Origin: Hyperoodon ampullatus
Lineage: Eukaryota; Chordata; Mammalia; Artiodactyla; Ziphiidae
Length of the DNA stretch: 64,000 nt
Assembly (NCBI GenBank): GCA_949752795.1
Contig: OX457056.1
Location: forward strand, 98,044,942-98,108,941
Reading direction: 5' to 3'
A program made the position numbers and the translations under genes. Positions 11,976-24,123 of the stretch are shown in pieces; position 1 is the stretch's first letter, and each line of letters starts with the position of its first letter. The notes under the pieces are model-generated. The model ran no database searches. It saw nothing but the letters and a program-made list of their open reading frames with translations, and was not told the DNA's origin.

Positions 11976-14200
11976 ACTAAAATGTAATATAAATAGTATT
12001 GTGAAAATAATCATTCTAATATCATATATAACATCCTTATAAAGATCTATAGTGTAGATATAAAAAAATAAGATTTGGTCCTTTGACGAAAATATGTGAT
12101 CAGTCAAAAATGAGAATTACAAAAAGCAACGAGACATCAATGTTTATGAAAGATACTTTGCGTGTATGTGGGAGGGAAGGTACTTACAGATAATAATCTC
12201 AAAAATGTGATAAAAGTTACTTTATTCCTCTGAACCTTAGTGTCTTTGCCTATTCAAAAACCTAACAAGATTTTTGTGAGCAGAAAAGAAAAAAATTTTG
12301 ACAGTGGTGTACTATATAATGCATGTAAAACACATATAAAGCATACAGCAGTCTACACCCAATTTTAAAATATTGCTTTCCTTCACCTACCTTTTTATTA
12401 GCAATCTTATATCCTATACTTTTACACAACACTTTAGATTCAAATAGGGTTTAATATTTTAAGCATTATTCTGACTTGAATAATGCCTATAGTGTTAAAT
12501 TCACAATTATACACTTCATTTGAGTCAACCAAGAAAATATATCTCTTTAATTTTTAGATAACTGATCACACCTTCCTCATCTGTTGTATAACAGAAAAAT
12601 TAAATTTGCCAATAAGCAGTATATCAATCATTTCAGGATTGACCTGCCTGTTGTGTTTTAAAATGTGTTTTTAGTAAGTAGACAAAACAGTATCTCATTG
12701 TAATAAATGAACACCGAGCAAGGAAATTATCTAATCTGTTAGACATACATGGTACTTGATTATTATTTTTTAGAATAATAAGAGGTGACCAAATGTGCCT
12801 CAGTACAGGGAAAAGATTTACAAGACCATCATGTCTTTTTTTCCGGATTTCTGCTCAGTAAGCAACCTTCTGACAAAAACTTGATTTTCAAAGTACCTAA
12901 ATACTGAGAAAGGATTACACTATGGGATATAAGCTGGTATTTAAAATAGTGAAAATTTGTAGGTCTATTCATAAATGTGTTCATTTCCAATTTAATTTTT
13001 CAATCAGAGTCTTGTAATTTTGAGTGACAATCAATTCCTAAAGCCTAATCGAGTTGAATGTCCCAGTCTGAAAATTTGAGAACTGTAGCCTGGTCTCAAT
13101 GTCAGTACCACGTTAGTGACCTGAAGGCACTGGAGGGGAAAACATTGCTACCCTCCACCAAGCACTAATTTTTAGTATAGGCAAACTATATTTTCTGACT
13201 ATTTGGGAAAAGCTACATAAATGAGCTTGAAGTTTCCTACCTCCTCCTTCCAAGGTCTCTAAACCCTTCATTTGAGGAAACCCCTGAATCCGTTATGTCC
13301 CAGACCAGTGTTCCATCTCTCTCACCTTCTAGGTTGAGAGAAAGGACATATTTTTGAAATGTACAAGTTATTCCTAATTCTTAGGTACTGATGGTGAATG
13401 TTAGCTTCTCCACAAACGCTTCCTAAGACTTTTGTCTTTAGAAACAAAAAGTGAAGTTATGACTGGTCAGGGGAGTCTTGTTTCATTACAGAGAGTTATT
13501 AAGAGTGAAAATTCTATCTATTTAATGCATGTACCAATGACTGCTCTATTCAAGATTTATTTGAACAATATAAATCAGAAACCAATATAGACAGGTCTAT
13601 CATCAACCCCAGGTCTTGATGTCCACAATGAATTACAGTAAATAGAATACAAAGAGTTGCTTTGTTTATATCACTTCCTTTCCCATTAAAATGTTGCTAC
13701 AATGTAGCAGGATAGCTATTTTTATTTTGCTGACCAACTCTTCTTCTCTCCCTCAATCAATACCATTTGTGGTTAAATTATATAAATGTTTATTCATATT
13801 AGATTCCACGGTGTTTATAAAGTTATATGTATTTTAAATATATAGAGAGTCATACCTAAGATTAAGTGTTCAAGAAATGGAAGCAACTCTTACAGCAGAT
13901 TTCAGGAGAAAAAATAGCTTCACAAATTGTATTTTGGGAAAATAAAAGAGGAAACTATCTAAAATTCATGGAGATGAACTATCAATAAATTGAATATGCT
14001 GAATAGCTGACAAAAATCTTGAGAGACTAGTTCACCAGGTTTATAAAAATAAATGTAGTTCTTTTCAATTAAGTAAACATATTGCTTCATTTAAATGGCA
14101 CAATATTATTTTCACATAATTTTCAAGCTATTGTTTTTATTTTTTAAAAATACTAATGAAAAGAATTACAGTATATAAGATTCAAAAATATTTTAATAAA
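11976..14200. other. Unassigned DNA, no gene seen
   Basis: No ORF with coding character, no repeat I can name. Composition is ordinary AT-rich intergenic sequence with a few less AT-rich patches (13080-13330). Confidence 0.6.
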
Positions 14201-14215
14201 AATAATGCAATGAGT

Positions 14216-14421
14216 GGCTTCCCTGGTGGTGCAGTGGTTGAGAATCCTCCTGCCGATGCAGGGGACAGGGGTTCGTGCCCCGGTCTGGGAGGATCCCATG
14301 TGCCGCGGAGCGGCTGGGCCCGTGAGCCATGGCTGCTGAGCCTGCGCGTCCAGAGCCTGTGCTCCACAATGAGAGAGGCCACAACAGTGAGAGGCCCGCG
14401 TAACGCAAAAAATAAATAAAA
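14216..14421 (+). mobile_element. CHR-type SINE
   Basis: Head 'ggcttccctggtggtgcagt' (A-box region), B box in 'ggttcgtgccccgg', body 'cggagcggctgggcccgtga', 3' 'gtgagaggcccgcgtaacg' and an A-rich tail. Target-site duplication aataatgcaatga (14201-14213) and aataattcaatga (14422-14434), one mismatch. Several CpGs survive, so it is fairly young. Confidence 0.96.
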
Positions 14422-14434
14422 AATAATTCAATGA

Positions 14435-15389
14435 AATCTATAATTTATTCCACATCATATCATCTATTAGGATTTCTATTCATAAAACATCTCAAAGAAT
14501 CTTCAGTTTGCTTCTCAGAACCTTTTCTATATACAATTTGAGTTTGTCTTAGACATGAGTGGAGTTGGTCAAGGTCACCAAGTTATTACACTCATAAAGT
14601 GAAGGACCATGAAAGTGCATCTCAGAATATTTGTCCATTTCAATAAATGAGTAAATTAATAAAGAAACTGACATATCAATCATAAATGTAAAGAGAAAGG
14701 AAATGCAATAACCTAATTAATAATCCATTTGAAATATTCATCATTATGAAAGAAATAAAATAATTATTTGTTCTGCATTGGATCCAGACACTTTAAAATT
14801 TGACAATTTTACCAACACATTAAAACAGTCATTACTTACTGTAAACAAATTTATATGCATCTGTAGTAAGCTTTATAATTCCTGTGAAGATGTTGTACCT
14901 GTGCATATCTGTTGGACAACCTTCAGATCTGCAGTAGCTAATTATTTCATAGTCTAGGCAGTGCTTTTCTGGACAAATCTTTGGGATGTGCTTTATTATA
15001 TATCAACCTATAAATAACTGTTAAAAATCTTTAGAAATTATGGAAATAGATATGTTTGGGGGCATAGAAATTGAAATCATCTTGTCCATACTGAGAAAGC
15101 ATGGGCATTTGACTTTATATTAGCTACTTAAATGTATTTTCATAATAAAAAAGGAAAGAATGAAGCCAAAATAAAGATTATGTTTGCAAAGCTGAAAGAA
15201 TATTACCATATTAGATTTAATTAAAATTGAAAAGCCAAGCTGAAAGACTTTAATAAAATGTTGCCTCTTTTCTCCAGTATTCATTTGATAATCCATGAGA
15301 CACAAGCACATTTCCATAATTTTATAAAAGTGTTGTACCATATATGTGTGTATGTATCAGACATATATTTTTTTCAGAAAAACAATTAT
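14435..15389. other. Unassigned DNA; faint MIR-like patch
   Basis: No gene seen. 'gttggtcaaggtcaccaagt' (14566-14585) recalls the antisense MIR core (caaggtcacacagctagt), but too little flanks it for a call. Confidence 0.5.
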
Positions 15390-17005
15390 TTTGTTTTTGC
15401 TTTTTTTAAAATTTTCCTCTACCTCTTTTTCTCATTCCAACCCTAACAGACACTGCTCTCTACCCCTGGTCATTGATGTTAATGACTTTTTATAACCATT
15501 TCCATATTTTTTCATGCTCATGTATTTTTATTAAAATAACTTATAGACACAAACACTTATGAACCTATATGTTTTTTGTTTTCTGTATCTTGTTTATATC
15601 CCACTCAACAATATCTCTGAAAATCATGCAAAACAACAGATATAATAATAGTATATTTATTATTGTGTCTAACATATTTTATGGTATGTTCCACCATTTT
15701 CCTATGATAGCATTCACTCAAATGACAGGTTTTAGTACTATAAAACCCCCCAAAAATCCTTGTACATGTTTAATTTTTTTTTTAATGCCTAAAGGGTAGA
15801 TTTTCAAGGACTGGAATTACTGGGTTTAGAGAGTAAAAGTACCCATGTATTTAAAGAAGTTACCAGTTTGCTTTTACCAGCAATGTATGACTCTAGCTTT
15901 TGCTCACTCTCCAAGCCAGTAGCAGGTGCTAGAGTTTGTTTTATTTTGGCCTTACAGTTTAATGTAATAAATTGTTTTTACTTGATTCGCATTTCACTGG
16001 CTACTGGCGATGTGGGCAGTTTTAAATATGAATTGTTACCTAGATTTGATCTTTAAAAAAAATCCCCTCCTGATATTACTTACCTTTGTTTAGATATTTT
16101 CTTATGATTTTGTAAAAGCTCACTGCTTATTATAGATATAAACACTTTATTTTCTACATTGCTATTTTTTTTTCAAAATCTACTGGCTGTTTTTGACGTT
16201 ACTTATGATGTCTTATATGTTAGAGCAAGTTAGTTCAGTGACACTTTAATGCTAAAGTATAGCATTTAATGTTAAAGTATAAGCCACAACATGTGACATC
16301 TATGTTACTAATTTTGACTAAAAAGTTCTCCTCTACTCCTACATTTTCTTGTAGTATGTTTACTCTATTTATTCACATATGTTTTTAGACCATCAGGAAT
16401 ATATTTTTGCATATGATCAAAGATAGAAGTTGTATTTTATATTCTTCCAGATGCATAGATATTTGTGCGATCACCATTTATTAAATAACCTATCTTTCCT
16501 CCACTGCGTTTTACTTTTTTCCTTTTAAGATATTCATATTTCATTTATACTGAGATCTATTTCCAAGTTGTTTCTGCCACTGATCTATGTATCAATTTCT
16601 ATAACAATACTATATTAATTTATATTGGTGGCCTTGTAATATGTTTTGCAAAATGTCCTTCACTATTGTTTTTCATACTTGCTTTGACAATTCTTAAGCT
16701 AAGTAAGTGTAGAAGATGATAGGCATAATCTAAAAGCGAGGGACAACTGTTTTCCCCCCATATAAGATTTGAGGTTGTTTATTTGATTTAAATTAAAATT
16801 TTCCATGGGATTCTAATTTCAAATTAGTATTATATCTATTTTTAGAATTGATTTTTATGCTATTATCTCTTCCTATTACAATGACAGCATATATTTCTAT
16901 TTTCATTTCTTGGTATTGAATAAGATTTGGATGTTTTCTTTATCCATATTCATATTTAATTTTTTCTTAATTATTTTGCAATTTTTCCCTATAGAGCACG
17001 TAATA

Positions 17006-17216
17006 ATTTTTTTTGTGTGTGTGGTACGCGGGTGTCTCACTGTTGTGGCCTCTTCCGCTGCAGAGCACAGGTTCCGGACGTGCAGGCTCAGTGGCCATGG
17101 CTCACGGGCCCAGCCACTCCACGGCATATGTGTGGGATCTTCCTGGACCGGGGCAAGAACCCGTGTCCCCTGCATTGGCAGGCAGACTCTCAACCACTGT
17201 GCCACCATGGAAGCCC
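17006..17216 (-). mobile_element. CHR-type SINE
   Basis: Antisense: 'gtggtacgcgggtgtctcac', 'gcagagcacaggttccgg', 'ctgcattggcaggcagac', head 'ccactgtgccaccatgg'. Target-site duplication tagagcacgtaata (16992-17005) and tagagcatgtaata (17217-17230), one mismatch. Inserted in the old antisense L1. The B-box C and several CpGs are decayed. Overlapping ORFs are accidental. Confidence 0.95.
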
Positions 17217-17283
17217 TAGAGCATGTAATATTTTATCTAATTCCACTAAATGGCACTTACTGCTGGATTAGGAAGAAAAAGAA

Positions 17284-17299
17284 GATATATATATATATA

Positions 17300-17330
<31 letters not shown>

Positions 17331-17340
17331 GTATATAATA
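17284..17340. repeat. (AT)n microsatellite
   Basis: Two AT runs separated by a 'gtgt' interruption, within the old antisense L1. Confidence 0.97.
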
Positions 17341-18774
17341 TACCATCTAAAGAAATGTTTGGCTTTTTATATATTGTAGTTTGGTAAGTATCAATTTTTT
17401 TCCTCCAAGTTGTTGATTTCATGAATTAGGCTAACAATTTTTTTAAGTAATTCATTTCCCATAATCTAAATAAAGTCGGCTTTATCAGTATCCCATGCTC
17501 ATGTGATTTTGCTGGATCATCTTAATATTTTATATGGAAATACTTTTTCAGTTAGGAAAACATCATTTTTATATTATCTTTATAAGCTTTTAGTGTTGTG
17601 TTGTGTTGACTTACTAGAATGATTCAGATAATTTTGTTATTTCTTTGGTCTTGAATAACTTACGTAAACTTGAAATCATTTGTTCTTTAAAAATGCTCTG
17701 ATGAATTCAGCAAGGTAGAATGATACAAAAATAACATACAGAAATCATTTGCATTTCTTTACACTAACATTGAAATATCAGAAAGGGGATATAAAAAAAT
17801 ACATTTCAAAATCATACCCCCCAAAATAAAATACTCAGGAAGAAACCTAACCAAAGAGGTGAAAAACTTATACATGTAAACTATAAAACATTAATAAAGG
17901 AGATTGAAGATGATTCATGCTCTTAGATTGGAAGAATTAATATTGTTAAAATGGCCACATTACCCAAAGCAATCTACAAATTTACTGCACTCTGTAGAGT
18001 GCTCAGATTTAATTTAATGTCAAATTACCTTGACATTTTTCACAGAACTAGAACAAATAATCCTAAAATTTATATGGAACCATAAAAGATGCAGAATTGC
18101 CAAAGCAATCCTGAAGAAAATGCACAAAGCAGGAGGCATAACCCTCCCAGACTTCAGATAGTACTACAAAGCTGAACTAATCAAAACAGCATGATACTGG
18201 CACAAAAATCAATAGATCAATGGAGCAGAATAGGAAGCCCAGAAATAAATCCACATGCCTACAGTCAATTAATCTTTTGCAAAGGAGGCAAAAATATAAA
18301 ATGGGAAAAAGACAGTCTCTTCAGCAAGTGGTGTTGGGAAAGTTGTACAGCCACATGTAAATCAATGAAGTTAGAATGGACCCTCTAACCATAAACAAAA
18401 ATAAACTCAGAGTGGCTTAAAAACTTAAACATAAGACATGACACCAAAAAACTCTTGAAAGACATCATAGGCAAAACATTCTCTGACATAAATTGTACAA
18501 TGTTTTCTTAGCACAGTCTCCCAAGGCAATAGAAATAAAAACAAAAAGAAACAAATGGGACCTAATCAAACTTCCAAGCTTTTGCACAGCAAAGGAAACC
18601 ATAAACAAAATGACAGCCTACAGAATGGGAGAAAATATTTGCAAATGATGTGACTGACAAGGGATTAATTTCCAAAATATACAAACAGCTCATACAACTC
18701 AACAACAAAAAAACTTACAACACAATTGAAAAATGGACAGACCTAAATAGACATTTATGCAAAGAAGAAATACA

Positions 18775-19183
18775 CTACACAGTTGCCCACACCCATGAAG
18801 CCAGGTCAGCTGCCTGTCAGGGCTCTGGAAAAAATCCCCTGGACAGAGCTGTTCAGGTTGTGTAATAGTATGATAAGTTGTTGTTTATTCACTTGAGGAA
18901 GGGGTGCTTTTTAAGAATCTCCCCAAATGACTGTGGGCTAAGTATGACCATCCTTATATGGATCTGTGTTCATGTACTTGCTGAGTACTTACTTCTGTTC
19001 TGTGGGACCTCAGATACTTATACTTACTAGACCTCATCTTTGTTACCTGTGAAATGGACATGAATACTGTTCCCCATGACATAGGTTTGTGAGCATTAAG
19101 TGAGGTGAGTATATGATGCTTTTAGCATAGAGCTGACACAGTGTACTTGCTCAATAAATAACATTTGTTATTGTTACTAAAAA
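18775..19183 (+). pseudogene. Processed retrocopy of an unidentified transcript's 3' end
   Basis: A ~400-bp non-L1 insert ends in an A-rich run ('ttattgttactaaaaaaaa') and is flanked by an exact 14-bp duplication aaagaagaaataca (18761-18774 and 19184-19197). That duplicated sequence is L1 sequence, and L1 order resumes at once. These are the marks of L1-machinery retrotransposition of an RNA. Its 3' half is a MIR in sense, so the source was probably an mRNA or lncRNA whose 3'UTR held a MIR supplying the end. The first ~130 bases (18781-18900) are less AT-rich, with one frame open for about 38 codons to a TGA. I cannot identify the source gene. Confidence 0.65.
18985..19175 (+). repeat. MIR SINE carried inside the retrocopy
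   Basis: 'cctcatctttgttacctgtgaaatgg', 'ataggtttgtgagcattaag', 'tttagcatagagctgacaca' and 'cttgctcaataaataacatt' follow the 3' half of MIR in order. Because the retrocopy's own target-site duplication lies outside it, the MIR came along as part of the transcript. The MIR tail's AATAAA (in 'ctcaataaataac') may have served as the poly-A signal. Confidence 0.8.
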
Positions 19184-19654
19184 AAAGAAGAAATACAAAT
19201 GGCCAATAGGCACATGAAAAGATATTCATCATTGCTAATTATTAGAGAAATGCAAATAAAAACTACAATGAGGTACCATCTCACACCTGTCAGAATGGCC
19301 ATCACTAAAAACTCTACAAATAACAAATACTGGAGAGGATGTGGACAAAACGGGAACCCTCCTATACTGTTGACGGGAATGTAAATTGGTACAGCCACTA
19401 TGGAAAACAGTATGGAGATTCTTCAGAAAACTAAAAATAGAACTACCATATGATCCAGCAATCCCACTACTGAGCATATATCCAGAAAAACTGTTATCCA
19501 AAAAGATATATACACCCCTTTGTTCATAGCAGCACTATTAGCAATAGCCAAGACATAGAAACAGTCTAAATGTCCATCAACAGATTAATGCATAAAGAAG
19601 ATGTGGTACATATATACAATGGAATATTACTCAGCCACTAAAAAGAATGAAATA

Positions 19655-19857
19655 GGACTTCCCTGGTGGCACATTGGTTGAGAGTCTGCCTGCCTATGCA
19701 GGGGACACGGGTTCGTGCCCCGGTCCGGGAAGATCCCACATGCTGCGGAGCAGCTGGGCCCATGAGTCATGGCTGCTAAGCCTGCGTGTCCAGATCCTGT
19801 ACTCTGCAATGGGAGAGACCACAACAGTGAAAGGTCTGCGTACCACACACACACACA
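19655..19857 (+). mobile_element. CHR-type SINE
   Basis: 'gacttccctggtggcacatt' head, B box in 'ggttcgtgccccggtccgg', body 'gagcagctgggcccatgag', 3' 'gtgaaaggtctgcgtacc', tail (AC)n A-rich. Perfect 15-bp target-site duplication aaaaagaatgaaata (19640-19654, 19858-19872), inserted in the sense L1. Confidence 0.96.
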
Positions 19858-20619
19858 AAAAAGAATGAAATAATGCCATTTTCAGCAACATGGATGCAGC
19901 TAAAGATTATCATACTAAGTAAGTTGGAAAGAGAAAGACAAATACCATATGATATCACTTATAGGTGAAACATAAAATATGAAAAAAAATAAACCTATCT
20001 ACAAAACAGAAACAGACTCAGGGACACAGAGAACAGACTGGTGGTTGCCAAGGGGGAGGGGTTAGGGGAGGGATGAGATGGGAATTTGGGGTTAGCAGAT
20101 GTAAGCTATTATATATGGAACGGATAAATAACAAGGTTCTGTATGGCACAGAGAACTATAGTCAGTATCCTATGATAAAAAATGGAAAAGAATATTAAAA
20201 AAATGAATGTATATATACAGTTGTGTGTATATATATATTTGAATCACTTTGCTGTACAGCAGAAATTAACATGACACTGTAAATCAACTATACTTCAATA
20301 ATAACAAAAACATTTTTTACATGCTCAAACTCAGAGGTAACCTTCTAGTTTGGATCCTATTTACAATAGTAGATCTTAATCCTCAAATCTCTTCTAGAAA
20401 CTGGGTTAGTTGCAATTTCTATGAATTATTTTGTTAATTTTAGATACTTAAAATTTTACTAAGAAACATGTTTCCTTTAGGTTTTCAATAATTTGCCACA
20501 GTGCTATATGTACTATTCTCTTCATTTTCATTTTAACTGTATTTCTAATTATGTTTTCTTGTTCTTAACTCTTGTAAATTCTGTCTCAGTCTTTCTTACA
20601 CAAAATATATTCAGGATTA

Positions 20620-20857
20620 CATTTGGCCTTTGGTATCCTCTGGGGCGATTGGTGCCAGGACCTTCCACAGACACCAAAATCCCTGGATGCTCAAGTCCCA
20701 TAGTCTGTGCACCATCAGGGGTTTTGCAACCTTGGATTCAACCACAGATCCAACCAGCCTTGGATCCAACCAACTGCAGATGATAAACATTGTACTACAT
20801 GATACAGGGTTGTTTGATTCTGTGGTTGCAGAACCTGTGGATAAGGAGGGCCAACTG
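20620..20857 (+). mobile_element. MER2-like (Tigger/pogo-type) DNA transposon remnant
   Basis: Terminal inverted repeats: catttggcctttggtatcc at 20620-20638 against cagttggccctccttatcc read from the other strand at 20839-20857. It is flanked by TA on both sides (20618-20619, 20858-20859), the target duplication of mariner/pogo elements. Internal motifs 'accaaaatccctggatgctcaagtcc' and 'tggattcaaccacag' fit MER2. About 240 bp, non-autonomous, no transposase. Confidence 0.82.
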
Positions 20858-22058
20858 TACTTATTTTACCAACCTTTCTAAGACTGCAAATTTAAATTTG
20901 CTTCCTATTTCATTAATTTTATTTTAGTTTTTATTTCTGTTTATCATTTACTTTGATTATTTTCTCTAACTTCCTAAGGTCAATAATGAAGGCATATAAA
21001 GGTAATATTTCCCCTTGAATCCAGTTTATACTGGACTGTTGTTTTGTTGAATCATTCTTTTATTGCTTTCTTTTTGTCTGTTTGTTTTTTGGTATGATCT
21101 TATTTCTACCTTTGCTTTATTTTGGTATACAAAGGTTGTCTAAACATACATTTATTAATTTCACAATTTTTGTTGATACTTTGGTCACATTTATATTTGG
21201 ATCAGAGAACATGGCTTGTAAAATATCTACTTTTTGGAGTATTTAGTGATTTTTGCCTTCCAGTACACACTTAACTTCATAATTTTTTTTACTGCATATA
21301 TCCAAATAAATGTGGCATAAGGTGCTAAGTCTATTGGAGAATTAAATCATACCTATTTTTTTCTGTTAATTTAGTTCTCTTATGTATGCATGATATTTAA
21401 TCCCCTTTATAAGTACATGTTTAGCAAATTATGATTTTATTTCTACTAATTTTTATCTTGTATATGTTCATTATGGTGTTCATTTTATTTTTGTAAGATG
21501 AGCCTTTTATTTTATAATGTCACTTACTATATAGCTTCACAGTTTTAACATTAAATTACAACTTACATGCCATAAATATTACAATTTCTGCTTCTTTTTC
21601 TTGGTCAATATTTAATTTTCTCCTTTATTTTCAAATTCTGTCCTTGCAAAATGAATCTAGTTGTTTTGTTTTTATTGCTTATTTTTCTTTTAATAATCTA
21701 TTATTATTCTTGCTTCATTTGTCAGGTTTTAGTATTGCTATAAGAACTCAGGTGACAGTCGCATTTTTCTTTTCCTTAGAATTCAGGAATTCTATAAAAA
21801 TATGTTCAAACATTTTCTAGCTTCAACTCAGTAAACGTTTTAATAGAGAGGATCAGTTCTCTTACACTTCATACAAAATGTCTCTGGCTGTTTATGTCAT
21901 AGTTAGCACTGTGTCTTTCCTCTGGAACTTCTATATTACAGGTAGAGCCAATTGTATCTATGTTTCAAGTTTCTTTTTTTGCTTTAGCATTTTCATCTTT
22001 TTATATTGTTGTTTGTGTTACAAGAGAATTCTTGTGTTTTGTCACCCAGTTCACTTTA

Positions 22059-22271
22059 TTTTATTTATTTATTTATTTTTGCGGTACGTGGGCCTCTCAC
22101 TGTTGTGGCCTCTCCCGTTGCGGAGCACAGGCTCCGGACGCGCAGGCTCAGCAACCATGGCTCACGGGCCCAGCCGCTCCACGGCATATGGGATCCTCCC
22201 AGACTGGGGCATGAACACGTATCCCCTGCATCGGCAGGCGGACTCTCAACCACTGCGCCACCAGTGAGGCC
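22059..22271 (-). mobile_element. CHR-type SINE
   Basis: (TTTA)n tail complement, 'gcggtacgtgggcctctcac', 'gttgcggagcacaggctccgg', 'ctgcatcggcaggcggactc', head 'ccactgcgccaccagtgagg'. Perfect 16-bp target-site duplication cacccagttcacttta (22043-22058, 22272-22287). Several CpGs are kept, so it is among the younger copies. Confidence 0.96.
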
Positions 22272-22287
22272 CACCCAGTTCACTTTA

Positions 22288-22837
22288 AAAGGATGAAAAA
22301 TAAACTAAAAAATCTTCTTGGATGTTCACAATTTTTAGGTCCAGAAAATCTATAAACTATGGTTAATGTCAATATACACTTTCAAGCACTTAAAAGGCAA
22401 GAAAAATTTAAAACACATACTCTTTGAAAAAGGATTAGGGAACTTTAATTATGGTTGTGCTTTAATTCTTTCAAGTGGCTTGCCAAGTAAAATAAGAGAA
22501 AAATAAAACAAACACAAATATAAAAATGGAATGTGAAAAATATCAGAAAACATGTAAATTCCTATCAAAATTTGTTCTCTAAGCTTTAAGAAGAAAATTC
22601 ACTTTTTTTTCTTTACTTTGACTTACTAGTATCCTAAATGTAAACTAGTAATTTAATATTAAAGGAATCAAAGTTATGTTGTATAATTAAAGAATAGGCA
22701 AATATCACAACACATTATTGATATTATTTGAAGAATGTGAAGGGAATCCAAAGTTTTACTATATAAACAAAGCACAAGATGTGCATTGTAAGCTTGATTT
22801 TTAAGATTTAGTAAAATAATTTTCAACCTAATTGGAA

Positions 22838-22840
<3 letters not shown>
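22288..22840. other. Unassigned AT-rich DNA
   Basis: No gene or recognisable repeat. Confidence 0.6.
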
Positions 22841-22900
<60 letters not shown>

Positions 22901-22922
22901 AATTTATATATGAGAGAGAGAG
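22841..22922. repeat. (TA)n microsatellite followed by a short (GA)n run
   Basis: An almost pure TA run of about 57 bases, then 'tttaaatttatatatga' and a GA run. Likely length-variable between individuals. Confidence 0.97.
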
Positions 22923-23550
22923 AAGGGGAGGGAGACAGAGGTTTTGAAAATTACATACTTGAAAAATTAAACTCTAAGTTGTTTAGTCCAATTTAGTCTT
23001 CTAAAGAGTCAACCAAAACGTACAATTAATTTAACATTAAATAATTATATTTAATAGTAACAATACAAATAATTTAATTTACTCAAATTGCTAACTCATT
23101 TCAAGTGAAAATTTACTATATACACATAGAAAATTGAGATTTTTTAAAAATGAAAAACGTTAACAATGTTGGATTTTATGCTGGAGTAATCATTTTGTCA
23201 GATTTTCACTGAATTATTTTCTAATCATTCAGAAATATTTGACAGTTTATGACAAAACCAATGTGGAGTCATTTAAATCATTTAGCTGACACTATTTTTA
23301 AAAGTAAGAATCATTTTTTTATCCATGCAATTCTCATTCAGTTTATAATTACATTTTATTCTCAAATCTCCAGTGAATTTCTTAGACTAATTGATTCTTC
23401 ATCAGTGCAATCTGAAATTTGTTTTTTTAGTAATGATTTTACTTAATTTTAAAAACAAATTATACCTGACCTATGTAATTTTTCTGAGTATTCCAAATCA
23501 TTTTTCATTAGTTCACAGTAAGATTGTAAATAATATTCATGAATGTAAAG
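22923..23550. other. Unassigned AT-rich DNA
   Basis: No gene or recognisable repeat. The 65-codon ORF at 23249-23446 has no domain. Confidence 0.6.
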
Positions 23551-23580
23551 TGTGTGTGTGGTGTGTCCATGTATGTATAC

Positions 23581-23635
<55 letters not shown>

Positions 23636-23643
23636 TATATATA
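23551..23643. repeat. Compound (TG)n(TA)n(CA)n microsatellite
   Basis: A GT run, an AT run and an AC run in succession. The GT and AC ends are complementary, so the single strand can fold on itself across the AT core. Confidence 0.97.
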
Positions 23644-23797
23644 AATTAACAAATACAAATATATGTATATAAAAAGAAAGAAGAGAGGAACTGCATAGAA
23701 TTGTATTCATGGGAAGCATATTAGTATAATCTTTGAATGTCCTTCATATTGTTTCATATGTTGTTTTGAAAAAGTATATATATTTTACATATATCTT

Positions 23798-24000
23798 TTA
23801 TTGTGTGTGTGGTACGTGGGCCTCTCACTGTTGTGGCCTCTCCCGTTGTGGAGCACAGGCTCTGGAAGCGCAGGTTGAGCGGCCATGGCTCACAGGCCCA
23901 GCCACTTCGTGGCATGTGGGATCCTTCCGGAGAGGGGCATGAACCCATGTCCCCTGCATTGGCAGGCAGGCTCCCAACCACTGCACCACCAGGGAAGCCC
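23798..24000 (-). mobile_element. CHR-type SINE (left half of an inverted pair)
   Basis: Antisense: 'gtggtacgtgggcctctcac', 'gttgtggagcacaggctctgg', 'ctgcattggcaggcaggctc', head 'ccactgcaccaccaggg'. Perfect 13-bp target-site duplication ttacatatatctt (23785-23797, 24001-24013). Its head faces the head of the plus-strand SINE that starts at 24124. Confidence 0.95.
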
Positions 24001-24123
24001 TTACATATATCTTGATATGCTGATAATTGTAAAGGAAATAATGTTGGAACTTTTATGTAAATTTTATTTACATAAAGTTTTTTGTTTTCCAAAGAAATGA
24101 TTCACATTTTAAATAGGTATGGA

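Larger units (their letters stand above)
17700..20310 (+). mobile_element. Sense L1 nested in the antisense L1, itself interrupted twice
   Basis: Starts in the reverse-transcriptase region downstream of the catalytic box ('cagaaatcatttgcatttct', 'acactaacattgaaatatca') and runs through the ORF2 C-terminus. The 3'UTR includes 'gagggatgagatgggaattt' and 'ttgctgtacagcagaaatta', ending 'caactatacttcaataataa'. It is cut at 18775 by a retrocopy and at 19655 by a CHR SINE. Both breaks have clean target-site duplications, so the L1 order across them is unbroken. Frameshifts and stops throughout. Confidence 0.9.
15390..22042 (-). mobile_element. Old antisense L1 (L1M-like), split by several later insertions
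   Basis: The plus strand follows an old L1 in reverse complement. 15800-16000 matches the ORF2 tail ('ggaattactgggtt', 'accagcaatgtatgactcta', 'tcgcatttcactggctact'). 16440-16640 matches mid ORF2 ('catttattaaataacctat', 'tgccactgatctatgtatc'). 17340-17700 and 20400-20617 continue upstream ('gattttgctggatcatctta', 'tttcctttaggttttcaata'). 20860-22040 runs toward ORF2's 5' end and beyond. The arms line up once the SINEs, the sense L1 and the MER2-like element are removed. Every frame is full of stops. Confidence 0.72.

Noticed and set aside
14216..14421. tRNA gene from the A/B-box-like sequence
   Set aside because: The boxes belong to the tRNA-derived SINE head. No cloverleaf, anticodon arm or acceptor stem can be formed.
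22841..22898. AT-rich tract as an origin or matrix-attachment site
   Set aside because: A pure TA microsatellite is sufficient explanation and no supporting motif surrounds it.
23551..23643. CRISPR-like or regulatory repeat array
   Set aside because: It is a compound dinucleotide microsatellite. There are no spacers or repeated units longer than two bases.
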